37,116 nt of DNA, taken from NCBI RefSeq assembly GCF_001678755.1, contig NZ_LZDS01000015.1, positions 1 to 37,116 on the forward strand. The letters are read 5' to 3'. Shown here one piece after another: positions 30,930 through 37,116 of the stretch. How positions within the stretch are numbered: position 1 is the stretch's first letter; each line of letters begins with the position of its first letter. This DNA is from Acinetobacter gandensis. Its GTDB lineage: Bacteria; Pseudomonadota; Gammaproteobacteria; Pseudomonadales; Moraxellaceae. A program made the translations under genes and the position numbers. The notes under the pieces are model-generated. The model saw nothing but the letters and a program-made list of their open reading frames with translations. It did not search any database and was not told where the DNA came from.

Positions 30930-31589
30930 ATGACTAAAGACAATAAAATCTTTTTCAGAGTTGATCGGGCAGTGCTTGATTGGTGGGAAGCAAAGTGTGA
31001 AAAACAGGGAATTAAGAAAGGCGCACCTTTCCAAAAAGCGTTAGAACTTTCTTATCAAAAAGAGAATGATCCAGAATATTCAGGACAAGATTTTTCCTTG
31101 AATCTTGAAAAGGACTTAGCCGAAAAAATCTATCATTTAGCTAAGTTTGAAGAAGTAGATCCAGACGACCTGATAAAAAAAATGATCAAGGAAAAGTTAT
31201 CTGAAATAGAAAAAACGCAAGACGTTATAGATGTATTTGAAAAAACATCACGCAAAGAATTACGGCTTAAACCAAGTTTGATGAAAGCCATTAATGAAAA
31301 AGCAGCACAGATCGGCATGAAACCCAATCAATATATCATTTCGGTTTTAACAGCTAATGTCACAAAAGATTCAATATTCTTTAGCCAGGAAGAAGCTCTT
31401 AAACTTGGTGAATCAAATAGTCAGCTTTTGGCGATTGGTAGAAACCTAAACCAAATGGCTAAGAATATGAATCAGGGTATTTATGAATCTTACGATAGAG
31501 AATTTGTCGAGCGAGTCCATCAGCTAGTAAAAGCTCAAGTTAGGCATGTTTTCACTCTATTAGAGCGCAATAAAAAGAGGTGGGAATAA
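30930..31589 (+). CDS. mobC: MobC-like relaxosome accessory protein
   Basis: A 219-residue protein, taking MTKDNKIFFRVD as the start (ATG 30930, GGA at 7 bases; ATG 30918 is the alternative). The N-terminal region resembles a ribbon-helix-helix DNA-binding domain (IFFRVDRAVLDWWEAK), and a second similar one starts near SRKELRLKPSLMKAINEKAA. The C-terminal part carries LLAIGRNLNQMAKNMNQG, the hallmark of the MobC family, whose members bind oriT and help the relaxase nick. The start codon lies in a one-mismatch site A (30924-30937). The stop overlaps the relaxase ATG (TAATG). Confidence 0.85.
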   Translation: MTKDNKIFFRVDRAVLDWWEAKCEKQGIKKGAPFQKALELSYQKENDPEYSGQDFSLNLEKDLAEKIYHLAKFEEVDPDDLIKKMIKEKLSEIEKTQDVIDVFEKTSRKELRLKPSLMKAINEKAAQIGMKPNQYIISVLTANVTKDSIFFSQEEALKLGESNSQLLAIGRNLNQMAKNMNQGIYESYDREFVERVHQLVKAQVRHVFTLLERNKKRWE

Positions 31590-32650
31590 TGGCTAACGGA
31601 AGCAGTAAGACTACCAGAGAAGTGCAAAGCACCTTGCTTGCTCATGGTGAGCAGCTACTTAATGGATCTAAAGTTAGGCGTGTTAATCAGACCCAAAGTT
31701 TAGATACTTTTTTAAATGACCTGTCTAAGCCTAAAAATGGATCTGGCCATTCAGCTAAATCATCTCCAAATAGCGTTAAAGCAACTTTAGATAGAATTAG
31801 TAAAAAGACCCCTGAAGTAATGGTCAAGGTTACTGGTGGAGGTAATTCTATGGGTAAGGTGAAAGCTCACATGGGATATATCACTCGGAATGGACAATTA
31901 GAGGGAATTGATCAGGACGGAAATAAAGTTAATGGTAAGGATGATATAGAAGATACTGCTGAAGATTGGCAAATGTCAGGTACACCTATTTCTGATGAAG
32001 AATCTAAATATAAGCAGGCTTTTAATATTGTATTATCTATGCCGAAAGGTACGGATGAAAAAGGCGTTTATGATGCTGCAAAAGAATTTGCAGAGGAACA
32101 TTTTAAAGACCATAAATATATGATGGTGCAGCATACCTTTACCAATGACCCTTCAAAAGATCCAAGTGAAAACCCGCATGTGCATGTTGTTGTTAAAGCT
32201 GTTTCTGAAAAAGGTGATCGGTTAAATATTAGGAAGGCTGACCTTCAGGAATGGCGAGAAAGTTTTGCTGAAAAATTAAGATCCAGAGGGATTGAAGCGA
32301 ATGCGACAAAACGTATAGCTAGGCTTCAAAAAAATAGAAGTGATAAGCAGTCAGTTAAACAAATGAAAGAGCAGGGCAAATCGTTTAAGCGATATGGTAA
32401 AAATAAGGCCAGTCCAGAACGTGTCCAGAAAGCTAAACAGCAAGAAAAAGAAGCATTGACGCATTACAAGGAAATTACTAAAGCTCTATCACAGTCACCA
32501 GATCCGCAAGATAGAAAACTAGCAGTTGATCTAGTGGACTATTTACGGAAAAAGGTAGAAGTTAAAAAACCAGTGCCACAGCCACAGATTCAACCTAATA
32601 AGCTAGATCTTCAACACGGAAAGAACAAGGGGAAAGAGCAAGACCGTTAA
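31589..32650 (+). CDS. mobA: MOBP-type relaxase (VirD2/TraI-like)
   Basis: A 353-residue relaxase that nicks oriT and pilots the strand into the recipient. The true start is ATG at 31589, with AGAGG at 8 bases. Motif I is KVKAHMGYITRNG with the likely catalytic Tyr97; motif III is NPHVHVVVK with His197 and His199, and His182 precedes it (MMVQHTFTNDP). The first 75 residues precede the usual relaxase start, an N-terminal extension. The C-terminus is short, basic and helical; the LPD7-type region often fused to relaxases is absent and may be supplied by the separate gene at 5115-6404. Its best match by motif is the MOBP class. Confidence 0.9.
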   Translation: MANGSSKTTREVQSTLLAHGEQLLNGSKVRRVNQTQSLDTFLNDLSKPKNGSGHSAKSSPNSVKATLDRISKKTPEVMVKVTGGGNSMGKVKAHMGYITRNGQLEGIDQDGNKVNGKDDIEDTAEDWQMSGTPISDEESKYKQAFNIVLSMPKGTDEKGVYDAAKEFAEEHFKDHKYMMVQHTFTNDPSKDPSENPHVHVVVKAVSEKGDRLNIRKADLQEWRESFAEKLRSRGIEANATKRIARLQKNRSDKQSVKQMKEQGKSFKRYGKNKASPERVQKAKQQEKEALTHYKEITKALSQSPDPQDRKLAVDLVDYLRKKVEVKKPVPQPQIQPNKLDLQHGKNKGKEQDR

Positions 32651-32695
32651 TAATATAAGGGAAGGATAAGGCGCAATACTGTGCTTTAGTGCCCT

Positions 32696-33631
32696 TTAAA
32701 AATCCTTAATTTTCTGAGTGGGCATACCTAATTTAAACATCCTATTAAGCTCAGAAATTGCATATTTTAAATCTTTTTCAGGTATATGCTTAACATCAAA
32801 ATATTCAATTTGGCCAAACCTAGCTTTATATAATGCAATTCGTTCTATTCTGTGTCGTTGCATCTGCACTGTTGACGACATAATTCGATCCATTAAATAG
32901 AATAAGTAATACGATGTGATCTGCATACTGTCTTTAATCATAAATCCATGATTTTTTGTACTTTTATAGTCATATAGTGTTTCATCAATACAAATATCTG
33001 CATCTATCCCACCTAGTGCAACACGGATATTTGCAGAATATCTGGGATTGTATGTGATCAGACTATCAGGCTTAATAAGACCATTCTTAATGAATACATT
33101 ATCAAAATTTTTGACTAGGGAAGATATATCTTCATAAACCACTTTCTCCGTTGGTTTTAGTATGTCTTTCTTTGTTGCTACTGGTAGAAATCCAGATCGC
33201 CATAGATTTTCTAATTTAGCCAAAAGAATAATTCCACCAATAAATTCTTCATTTAGTTCTAAATCGTTTGATTTATTAGCCAGTAGAAAATCTATGTGAT
33301 TTTGAATTTTTTTATACAATACCAAAATGCTTTTGTTTTTAGTTTCCTCTAGAAAGCTGATAATTTTAGGCTGCTCAAATTCCTTAGCACTCAATTCAGT
33401 ATTCGTGTAGTACGCACAAATTATTTTAGATAAGTAGTCAAATGCTGTACCAACCAAGCCTGAATCATAACTACTCGTTAATTTATGTTCACTCATAACT
33501 TCATAATTAGTAAAAGGAGGAATACCACTGTAAGTTTTGAAATCTTTTTTTTGGGGTGCGACACTTTTTATAATTTCTTTTACTTCTTTGCACTTAGGAT
33601 CTGAAGATTTCAGTATCGACATTAAAGACAT
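32696..33631 (-). CDS. Putative RecB-family PD-(D/E)XK nuclease
   Basis: A 311-residue soluble protein. Around residues 200-245 it has GGIDADICIDETLYDYKST followed by MQITSYYLFY. The Asp before the strand, the D-x-K (DYK) and the downstream Q-x(3)-Y (QITSY) fit the metal-binding and QxxxY motifs of RecB/Cas4-like nucleases. The N-terminal 190 residues are helical and unassigned. It stands alone, convergent to the relaxase gene, in the accessory end of the plasmid. It could be a defence, anti-defence or DNA-repair nuclease. The DUF192-like gene is 71 bp upstream and may be co-transcribed. Confidence 0.62.
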   Translation of the reverse strand: MSLMSILKSSDPKCKEVKEIIKSVAPQKKDFKTYSGIPPFTNYEVMSEHKLTSSYDSGLVGTAFDYLSKIICAYYTNTELSAKEFEQPKIISFLEETKNKSILVLYKKIQNHIDFLLANKSNDLELNEEFIGGIILLAKLENLWRSGFLPVATKKDILKPTEKVVYEDISSLVKNFDNVFIKNGLIKPDSLITYNPRYSANIRVALGGIDADICIDETLYDYKSTKNHGFMIKDSMQITSYYLFYLMDRIMSSTVQMQRHRIERIALYKARFGQIEYFDVKHIPEKDLKYAISELNRMFKLGMPTQKIKDF

Positions 33632-33702
33632 ATTTTATACTCTTTATCCATATAGTTACTATTCAAACAATTTTAAAGATATTAAAGACTAGATTGAAAA
33701 AT

Positions 33703-34092
33703 CTAAGTTTTTATTCTTTCTAATGCAAATTGAATCTTTTCTTTGGGGCAGTACTGCTTTTGGGAAAATTTTTCCATTACAGCCGACCCAATAATTTTTT
33801 TATCTGCATTAAAGAAAAATATCTCTAAGTCATAAGGTACATTGACCATATTAAAACAGGTATAAATCGGCTTGTTCCACGTAAAGACTAACGGCTTTAA
33901 TGAGGGATTTTCTTTAAAACCTATTTCTTGATCATGTTCCCTATATAGGTACAGAGCTGTTAATTTTTTTCCGTTAAAGCTAAACGTCTTTACTTCTTTA
34001 TCTTGATCAAAGTAAGGGTTGTAAACCTGTTTAAAGGCCATAACAGACACTACTATTAAAAGAGCTATAAACGCTGCATATTTTAATTTCAA
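33703..34092 (-). CDS. DUF192-like exported protein
   Basis: A 129-residue protein with a TTG start at 34092 (AGGA upstream) and an N-terminal signal or anchor helix (about 5-20, YAAFIALLIVVSVMAF). The mature part has FTWNKPIYTCFNMVNVPYDLEIFFFNADKKIIG, split as PIYTCFNMVNVPYDLEIFF and KKIIGSAVMEKF, the 'fwM.n..fpLDi.Fid' pattern of DUF192, followed by a Cys near the end (QKQYCP). Function of the family is unknown. A site A (34144-34157) lies about 50 bp upstream and GCCACCTGGC, a weak relative of site B, lies between them. Confidence 0.65.
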   Translation of the reverse strand: MKLKYAAFIALLIVVSVMAFKQVYNPYFDQDKEVKTFSFNGKKLTALYLYREHDQEIGFKENPSLKPLVFTWNKPIYTCFNMVNVPYDLEIFFFNADKKIIGSAVMEKFSQKQYCPKEKIQFALERIKT

Positions 34093-34143
34093 TTCCTGTT
34101 ATTCCTTTTAGCCAGGTGGCAAGTCACATGAAAAAAAATTGTC

Positions 34144-34157
34144 TTAGTCATGACTAA
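34144..34157. promoter_or_regulatory. Site A palindrome, upstream of the DUF192-like gene
   Basis: A perfect TTAGTCATGACTAA placed directly after the umuC stop codon (34158-34160). It is the most distant copy from parA-korB on this side. Confidence 0.68.
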
Positions 34158-35453
34158 TTATTTAACACTCATAAGTTGATCCCATTTAAAGTAATTGGGA
34201 GACAGCTTATTACGTGACATATTCCAATTTCTATCAGGTAGCATACTGGCACCTAATCCTATTTTGCTCTTACCAAATTTATTTTGTATATCATCTAGTG
34301 AATCCATAAGTTTATTACTTGATTCTACTTTATCCATGTCCGTGAACAGGTCATAAATATGAGTAGCTTTAGGTTCAAGACAAGTGAGGATCACTCCACA
34401 TTTTTTGAATCCAATATTCTTCTGATATAGCTGATCAATCATTGATGTAGCAATTTTAGAAAGTAATAAGCTATTGTCTGATGAATCTGGTAAAGCGTAA
34501 GACACAGATTTATTATAAAAAGGTTCAGAACTATCGAATGGATTAGATTGAACAAAACAAATAATACAGCCACATAGTAAGTTTTCACTTCTTAAACGAC
34601 TTACTGCATCCAGGACATAAAGAGTAATTGCTTCTTTAAGATCCTCACGGCTATAAACTTTTTGGCCAAAGGAACGGCTTGCAATTATTTGTTTTTTTGA
34701 TTTTGGGTTTTGCTCAATTTCAATGCAAGAAATTCCCTGTAATTCTAATGATGTTCTGTGCATGACTATAGAGAATTGATCTTTAATCATTGAGGGTGAA
34801 GTGCAAACAAAATCTAAAACTGTATTAATGCTTAGGCTATTCAGCTTTTTAGTATGCTTTCTTCCAATACCCCATACTTCACTAACTTCAATGGTTTGAT
34901 ACAAGCCTTCAATTGAACAATAGTCCATTGAGACAAGGTTACATACACCTTTTAAATAACTATTCTTTTTAGCGATATGATTAGCCATTTTTGCTTCTGT
35001 TTTAGTCCGTCCAATTCCAATACAGGCCGGCAAACCTAGCCAACGTAAGAGCCGATCTAGAATTAAATGAGCATAGGCAGTTAAATCATAATTTGAAGCA
35101 TAGGCAGTTAAATCTAAAAAACATTCATCAATAGAATAAATTTCTTGTTCTTGAGGTGTAACAAATTCAGATAGGACTTTTATAAATCTGCGGGACATTT
35201 CCGCATATAGAGCATAATTACTCGAAAGAACTGTGATGTTATGTTGCTCTACAAGATCCTTGAGCTGAAAAAGAGGTACACCCATCTTTATACCTAAATT
35301 TTTAGCTTCCTGTGAACGAGCCACAGCACAACCGTCATTATTAGATAATACGATTACTGGTTTATTATTCAGGCTTGGATTAAAGACACGTTCACAACTT
35401 ACATAACAGTTATTAATGTCTACCAAAGCAAAGATCTTATTTTGATTTTCCAT
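34158..35453 (-). CDS. umuC: UmuC-like Y-family DNA polymerase
   Basis: A 431-residue error-prone translesion polymerase, the catalytic subunit of polymerase V. Asp12 in ALVDINNCYVSCERVFNP and Asp109-Glu110 in YSIDECFLDL are the catalytic carboxylates. IGIGRTKTEAKMANHIAKK and VWGIGRKHTKKL (helix-hairpin-helix) are typical UmuC. Length is normal (E. coli 422). It starts 24 bp after umuD, so the two form an operon. An 18-bp direct repeat occurs inside the gene (35070-35087 and 35097-35114, 27-bp period) and encodes two DLTAYA copies. Confidence 0.95.
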   Translation of the reverse strand: MENQNKIFALVDINNCYVSCERVFNPSLNNKPVIVLSNNDGCAVARSQEAKNLGIKMGVPLFQLKDLVEQHNITVLSSNYALYAEMSRRFIKVLSEFVTPQEQEIYSIDECFLDLTAYASNYDLTAYAHLILDRLLRWLGLPACIGIGRTKTEAKMANHIAKKNSYLKGVCNLVSMDYCSIEGLYQTIEVSEVWGIGRKHTKKLNSLSINTVLDFVCTSPSMIKDQFSIVMHRTSLELQGISCIEIEQNPKSKKQIIASRSFGQKVYSREDLKEAITLYVLDAVSRLRSENLLCGCIICFVQSNPFDSSEPFYNKSVSYALPDSSDNSLLLSKIATSMIDQLYQKNIGFKKCGVILTCLEPKATHIYDLFTDMDKVESSNKLMDSLDDIQNKFGKSKIGLGASMLPDRNWNMSRNKLSPNYFKWDQLMSVK

Positions 35454-35477
35454 GTAGATTAGACCAATAGGATTAGA

Positions 35478-36059
35478 TTATTTATGTTTCCTAAATGGCT
35501 TAATGACAAAGGTCACGACACCCCATATTAATAATTCTTGGCAATCATTAAGGTGAATATCGTCATAATCTGGATTTTCAGCTTTAAGCCAACACTTATC
35601 ACCTTCAACCATTAATCGCTTAACGGTGAAATCATTGTCAATTAAGGCAATAACAATATCTTCGTGTTTAGCTTCAAGACTACGATCCACTAGAAGCTCA
35701 TCATCAATTTCAATGCCTGCGTCACGCATGGAAAGAGAAGCAACTTTGACAACAAATGTTGCAGCTTCATTTTTCACAAGGTGTTCATTCATATCTAAAG
35801 TTTTATCAATATAATCCTGTGCGGGAGAGGGGAAACCAGCAGCTACTTTTTCAGAAGCCAAAGGAATACGTTTAAATGTTGTAGGATTAATTAAGGTAAT
35901 AGAAGCCACATCATTGAAAGTAGGCTTTTTATTGCCCGCTAAGAAATTTTTAATCTCTACAATACGCGATTCTGGTACACGCATAGTCTTAGTTGGTTCA
36001 TTATAAATTGCCTTTCTTCCTGAACCTTTCCTATAACCACCTTTTGTATTCGCATTCAT
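35478..36059 (-). CDS. umuD: UmuD-like S24 autoprotease with N-terminal extension
   Basis: A 193-residue LexA-type (S24) protein that becomes the active partner of UmuC after self-cleavage. The cleavage site is A74-G75 in VAAGFPSP; the catalytic Ser is Ser110 in SLSMRDAGIEIDD and the Lys is Lys147 in DFTVKRL. E. coli UmuD has 139 residues; here about 50 more precede the cleavage region, including GGYRKGSGRKAIY and TKTMRVPESRIVEIKNFL. That extension looks like a small basic DNA-binding segment, as in Acinetobacter UmuDAb-type proteins that also repress SOS genes. A 25-bp palindrome directly upstream would be its target. Confidence 0.92.
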   Translation of the reverse strand: MNANTKGGYRKGSGRKAIYNEPTKTMRVPESRIVEIKNFLAGNKKPTFNDVASITLINPTTFKRIPLASEKVAAGFPSPAQDYIDKTLDMNEHLVKNEAATFVVKVASLSMRDAGIEIDDELLVDRSLEAKHEDIVIALIDNDFTVKRLMVEGDKCWLKAENPDYDDIHLNDCQELLIWGVVTFVIKPFRKHK

Positions 36060-36067
36060 AAAAGCCC

Positions 36068-36092
36068 ATTTGATTTTGTGACAAAATCAAAT
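36068..36092. promoter_or_regulatory. Palindromic operator of umuDC
   Basis: ATTTGATTTTG (36068-36078) and CAAAATCAAAT (36082-36092) are perfect arms around TGA, 9 bp upstream of the umuD start. It is well placed to block transcription of umuDC and is probably a damage-inducible (UmuDAb-type) operator; I cannot confirm the binding protein. The remaining 36093-36151 shows nothing else. Confidence 0.65.
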
Positions 36093-36151
36093 AATAATAC
36101 TTAGCCTACAAGATAGACAATTAAATAATGATGAAAGGTATAAGATTTTCT

Positions 36152-36970
36152 GGCACTGTTGCAAATAGGCTGACATGATAAGCTAAATATCTTATTTATT
36201 TCGAGATACAGCAGATGAATCCCTTCCACGGTCGGCACTTTCAAGGTGAAATCATTCTTTGGGCTGTTCGTTGGTATTGTAAATATGGCATCAGCTATCG
36301 TGAACTTCAGGAAATGTTGGCCGAACGTGGTGTGAATGTCGATCACACCACGATTTATCGCTGGGTTCAGCGTTATGCTCCAGAAATGGAAAAACGTTTA
36401 CGTTGGTATTGGCGTAATCCTACAGATCGACATTTATGGCATCTGGATGAAACTTACGTAAAAGTGAATGGCAAATGGGCATATCTATACCGTGCAGTTG
36501 ACCAACGTGGCCATACTCTTGATTTCTATCTTTCTGCTAGACGAAATACCCATTCAGCTTATTGTTTTCTTGGTAAGATTTTGAATCATGTCAAAAAATG
36601 GCAGATTCCACGAGTCATAAACACTGATAAGGCTCATACCTATGGCCGTGCTTTGTCGCGACTAAAACAGGAAGGAAAGTGTCCTGAAGACCTGGAGCAT
36701 CGACAGATTAAATACAAGAATAACGTGATTGAATGTGATCATGGCAAGCTCAAACGGATCATCAAGGCTACGTTGGGATTCAAGTCTATGAAAACGGCTT
36801 ATGCCACAATTAAAGGTATTGAGGTTATGCGTGCTCTACGCAAAGGACAAGCTTCATTATTTTATAACGGTAATATTCTAGGAGAAGTTTGGCTAGTAAA
36901 TAGAGTTTTCGGTCTCTAAGCTTTTTTGAAGGGAAAATCATCGACTCAGATCCCTATTTGCAACAGTGCC
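36152..36970 (+). mobile_element. IS6-family element (IS1006/IS1007/IS1008 type), complete
   Basis: 819 bp bounded by inverted repeats GGCACTGTTGCAAATAGG (36152-36169) and its complement at 36953-36970. It contains one full-length transposase. The 8 bases on the left (GATTTTCT) and right (AACCCGCG) differ, so there is no target duplication: the two flanks were probably joined by IS6-type cointegrate formation or an adjacent deletion. Confidence 0.92.
36215..36919 (+). CDS. IS6-family transposase
   Basis: A 234-residue DDE transposase. The HTH is at the N-terminus (YRELQEMLAERGVNVDHTTIYRW). The catalytic Asp is in WHLDETYVKVNGKW, the second Asp in VINTDKAHTYG and the Glu in NNVIECDHGKLKR. Length and motifs are those of the IS26/IS1006 group. 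It is intact. These elements readily mobilise resistance genes in Acinetobacter, though none is in this window. Confidence 0.94.
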   Translation: MNPFHGRHFQGEIILWAVRWYCKYGISYRELQEMLAERGVNVDHTTIYRWVQRYAPEMEKRLRWYWRNPTDRHLWHLDETYVKVNGKWAYLYRAVDQRGHTLDFYLSARRNTHSAYCFLGKILNHVKKWQIPRVINTDKAHTYGRALSRLKQEGKCPEDLEHRQIKYKNNVIECDHGKLKRIIKATLGFKSMKTAYATIKGIEVMRALRKGQASLFYNGNILGEVWLVNRVFGL

Positions 36971-37116
36971 AACCCGCGTCCTTTGAGACAACTGAATAAG
37001 GTTTCAATTTCCCAGCGTAATGCATAATCCTGAATAGCATTGGCATTAAACTGAGGAGAAACGACGAGTAAAAGCTCTCCATTTTCTAACTGTAGTGCAC
37101 TTATATATAGTTTCAC
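36971..37116 (-). pseudogene. IS4-family transposase fragment, truncated by the IS6 element
   Basis: Read on the minus strand from the window edge, one frame gives KLYISALQLENGELLLVV and then YALRWEIETLFSCLKGRG. The spacing Y-x2-R-x3-E-x6-K is the YREK signature of IS4-family transposases. The frame runs into the end of the IS6 element, which has cut off its C-terminus. The rest lies beyond the window. Confidence 0.8.

Overview
This window looks like most of a conjugative plasmid from Acinetobacter, bounded by insertion sequences. The evidence is AT-rich DNA, IS families typical of that genus (an IS1202-family element beside a pdif-like XerC/XerD site, an IS1006/IS1007/IS1008-like IS6 element, fragments of IS1 and IS4 elements), a Rep_3 initiator with iterons, and a P-type (VirB-like) transfer system. 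The overall gene set resembles, from memory only, the backbone of Acinetobacter pNDM-BJ01-type plasmids. I see no antibiotic-resistance gene, CRISPR array, tRNA or rRNA.

Layout. 1-198: 3' end of an IS1-family transposase. 332-2073: two coupled unknown genes, one a four-helix membrane protein. 2247-3760: pdif-like site with an IS1202-family element inserted exactly 5 bp from it. 4067-4740: HTH regulator plus small membrane protein behind an operator-controlled promoter. 5115-22348 (minus strand): the transfer block, read from high to low coordinates: small orfs, topoisomerase I, VirB1, B2, B3, B4, a lipoprotein, B6, B5, B8, B9, B10, B11, VirD4, a second lipoprotein and an LPD7-type protein. 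22486-23770: regulatory region, ribbon-helix-helix-like regulator, TrbM-like protein and a small orf. 24072-26164: replication origin and Rep. 26200-28860: an array of small genes, each behind almost the same promoter. 28889-30706: ParA and a KorB-type ParB. 30836-32650: oriT with an IncP-like nic core, MobC-like protein and MOBP relaxase. 32696-36059: RecB-like nuclease, DUF192-like protein and UmuC/UmuD. 36152-37116: IS6-family element abutting a truncated IS4-family transposase.

How it fits together. The most striking feature is a plasmid-wide control circuit. A perfect 14-bp palindrome, TTAGTCATGACTAA (site A), occurs ten times, nearly always between genes and densest around parA/korB. 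The ParB-like protein has the C-terminal domain of RP4 KorB, so site A is the likely KorB/centromere operator of this plasmid. A second inverted repeat, GTCCACAGGTGGAC (site B), occurs six times, each lying in the spacer between -35 and -10 of a promoter. Four promoters carry A and B at an almost invariant spacing, followed by a conserved leader. This looks like an independent counterpart of the RP4 KorA/KorB cooperative repression network. A structured ~160-240-bp element with strong hairpins is present three times, two copies having a site A just upstream; its function is unknown.
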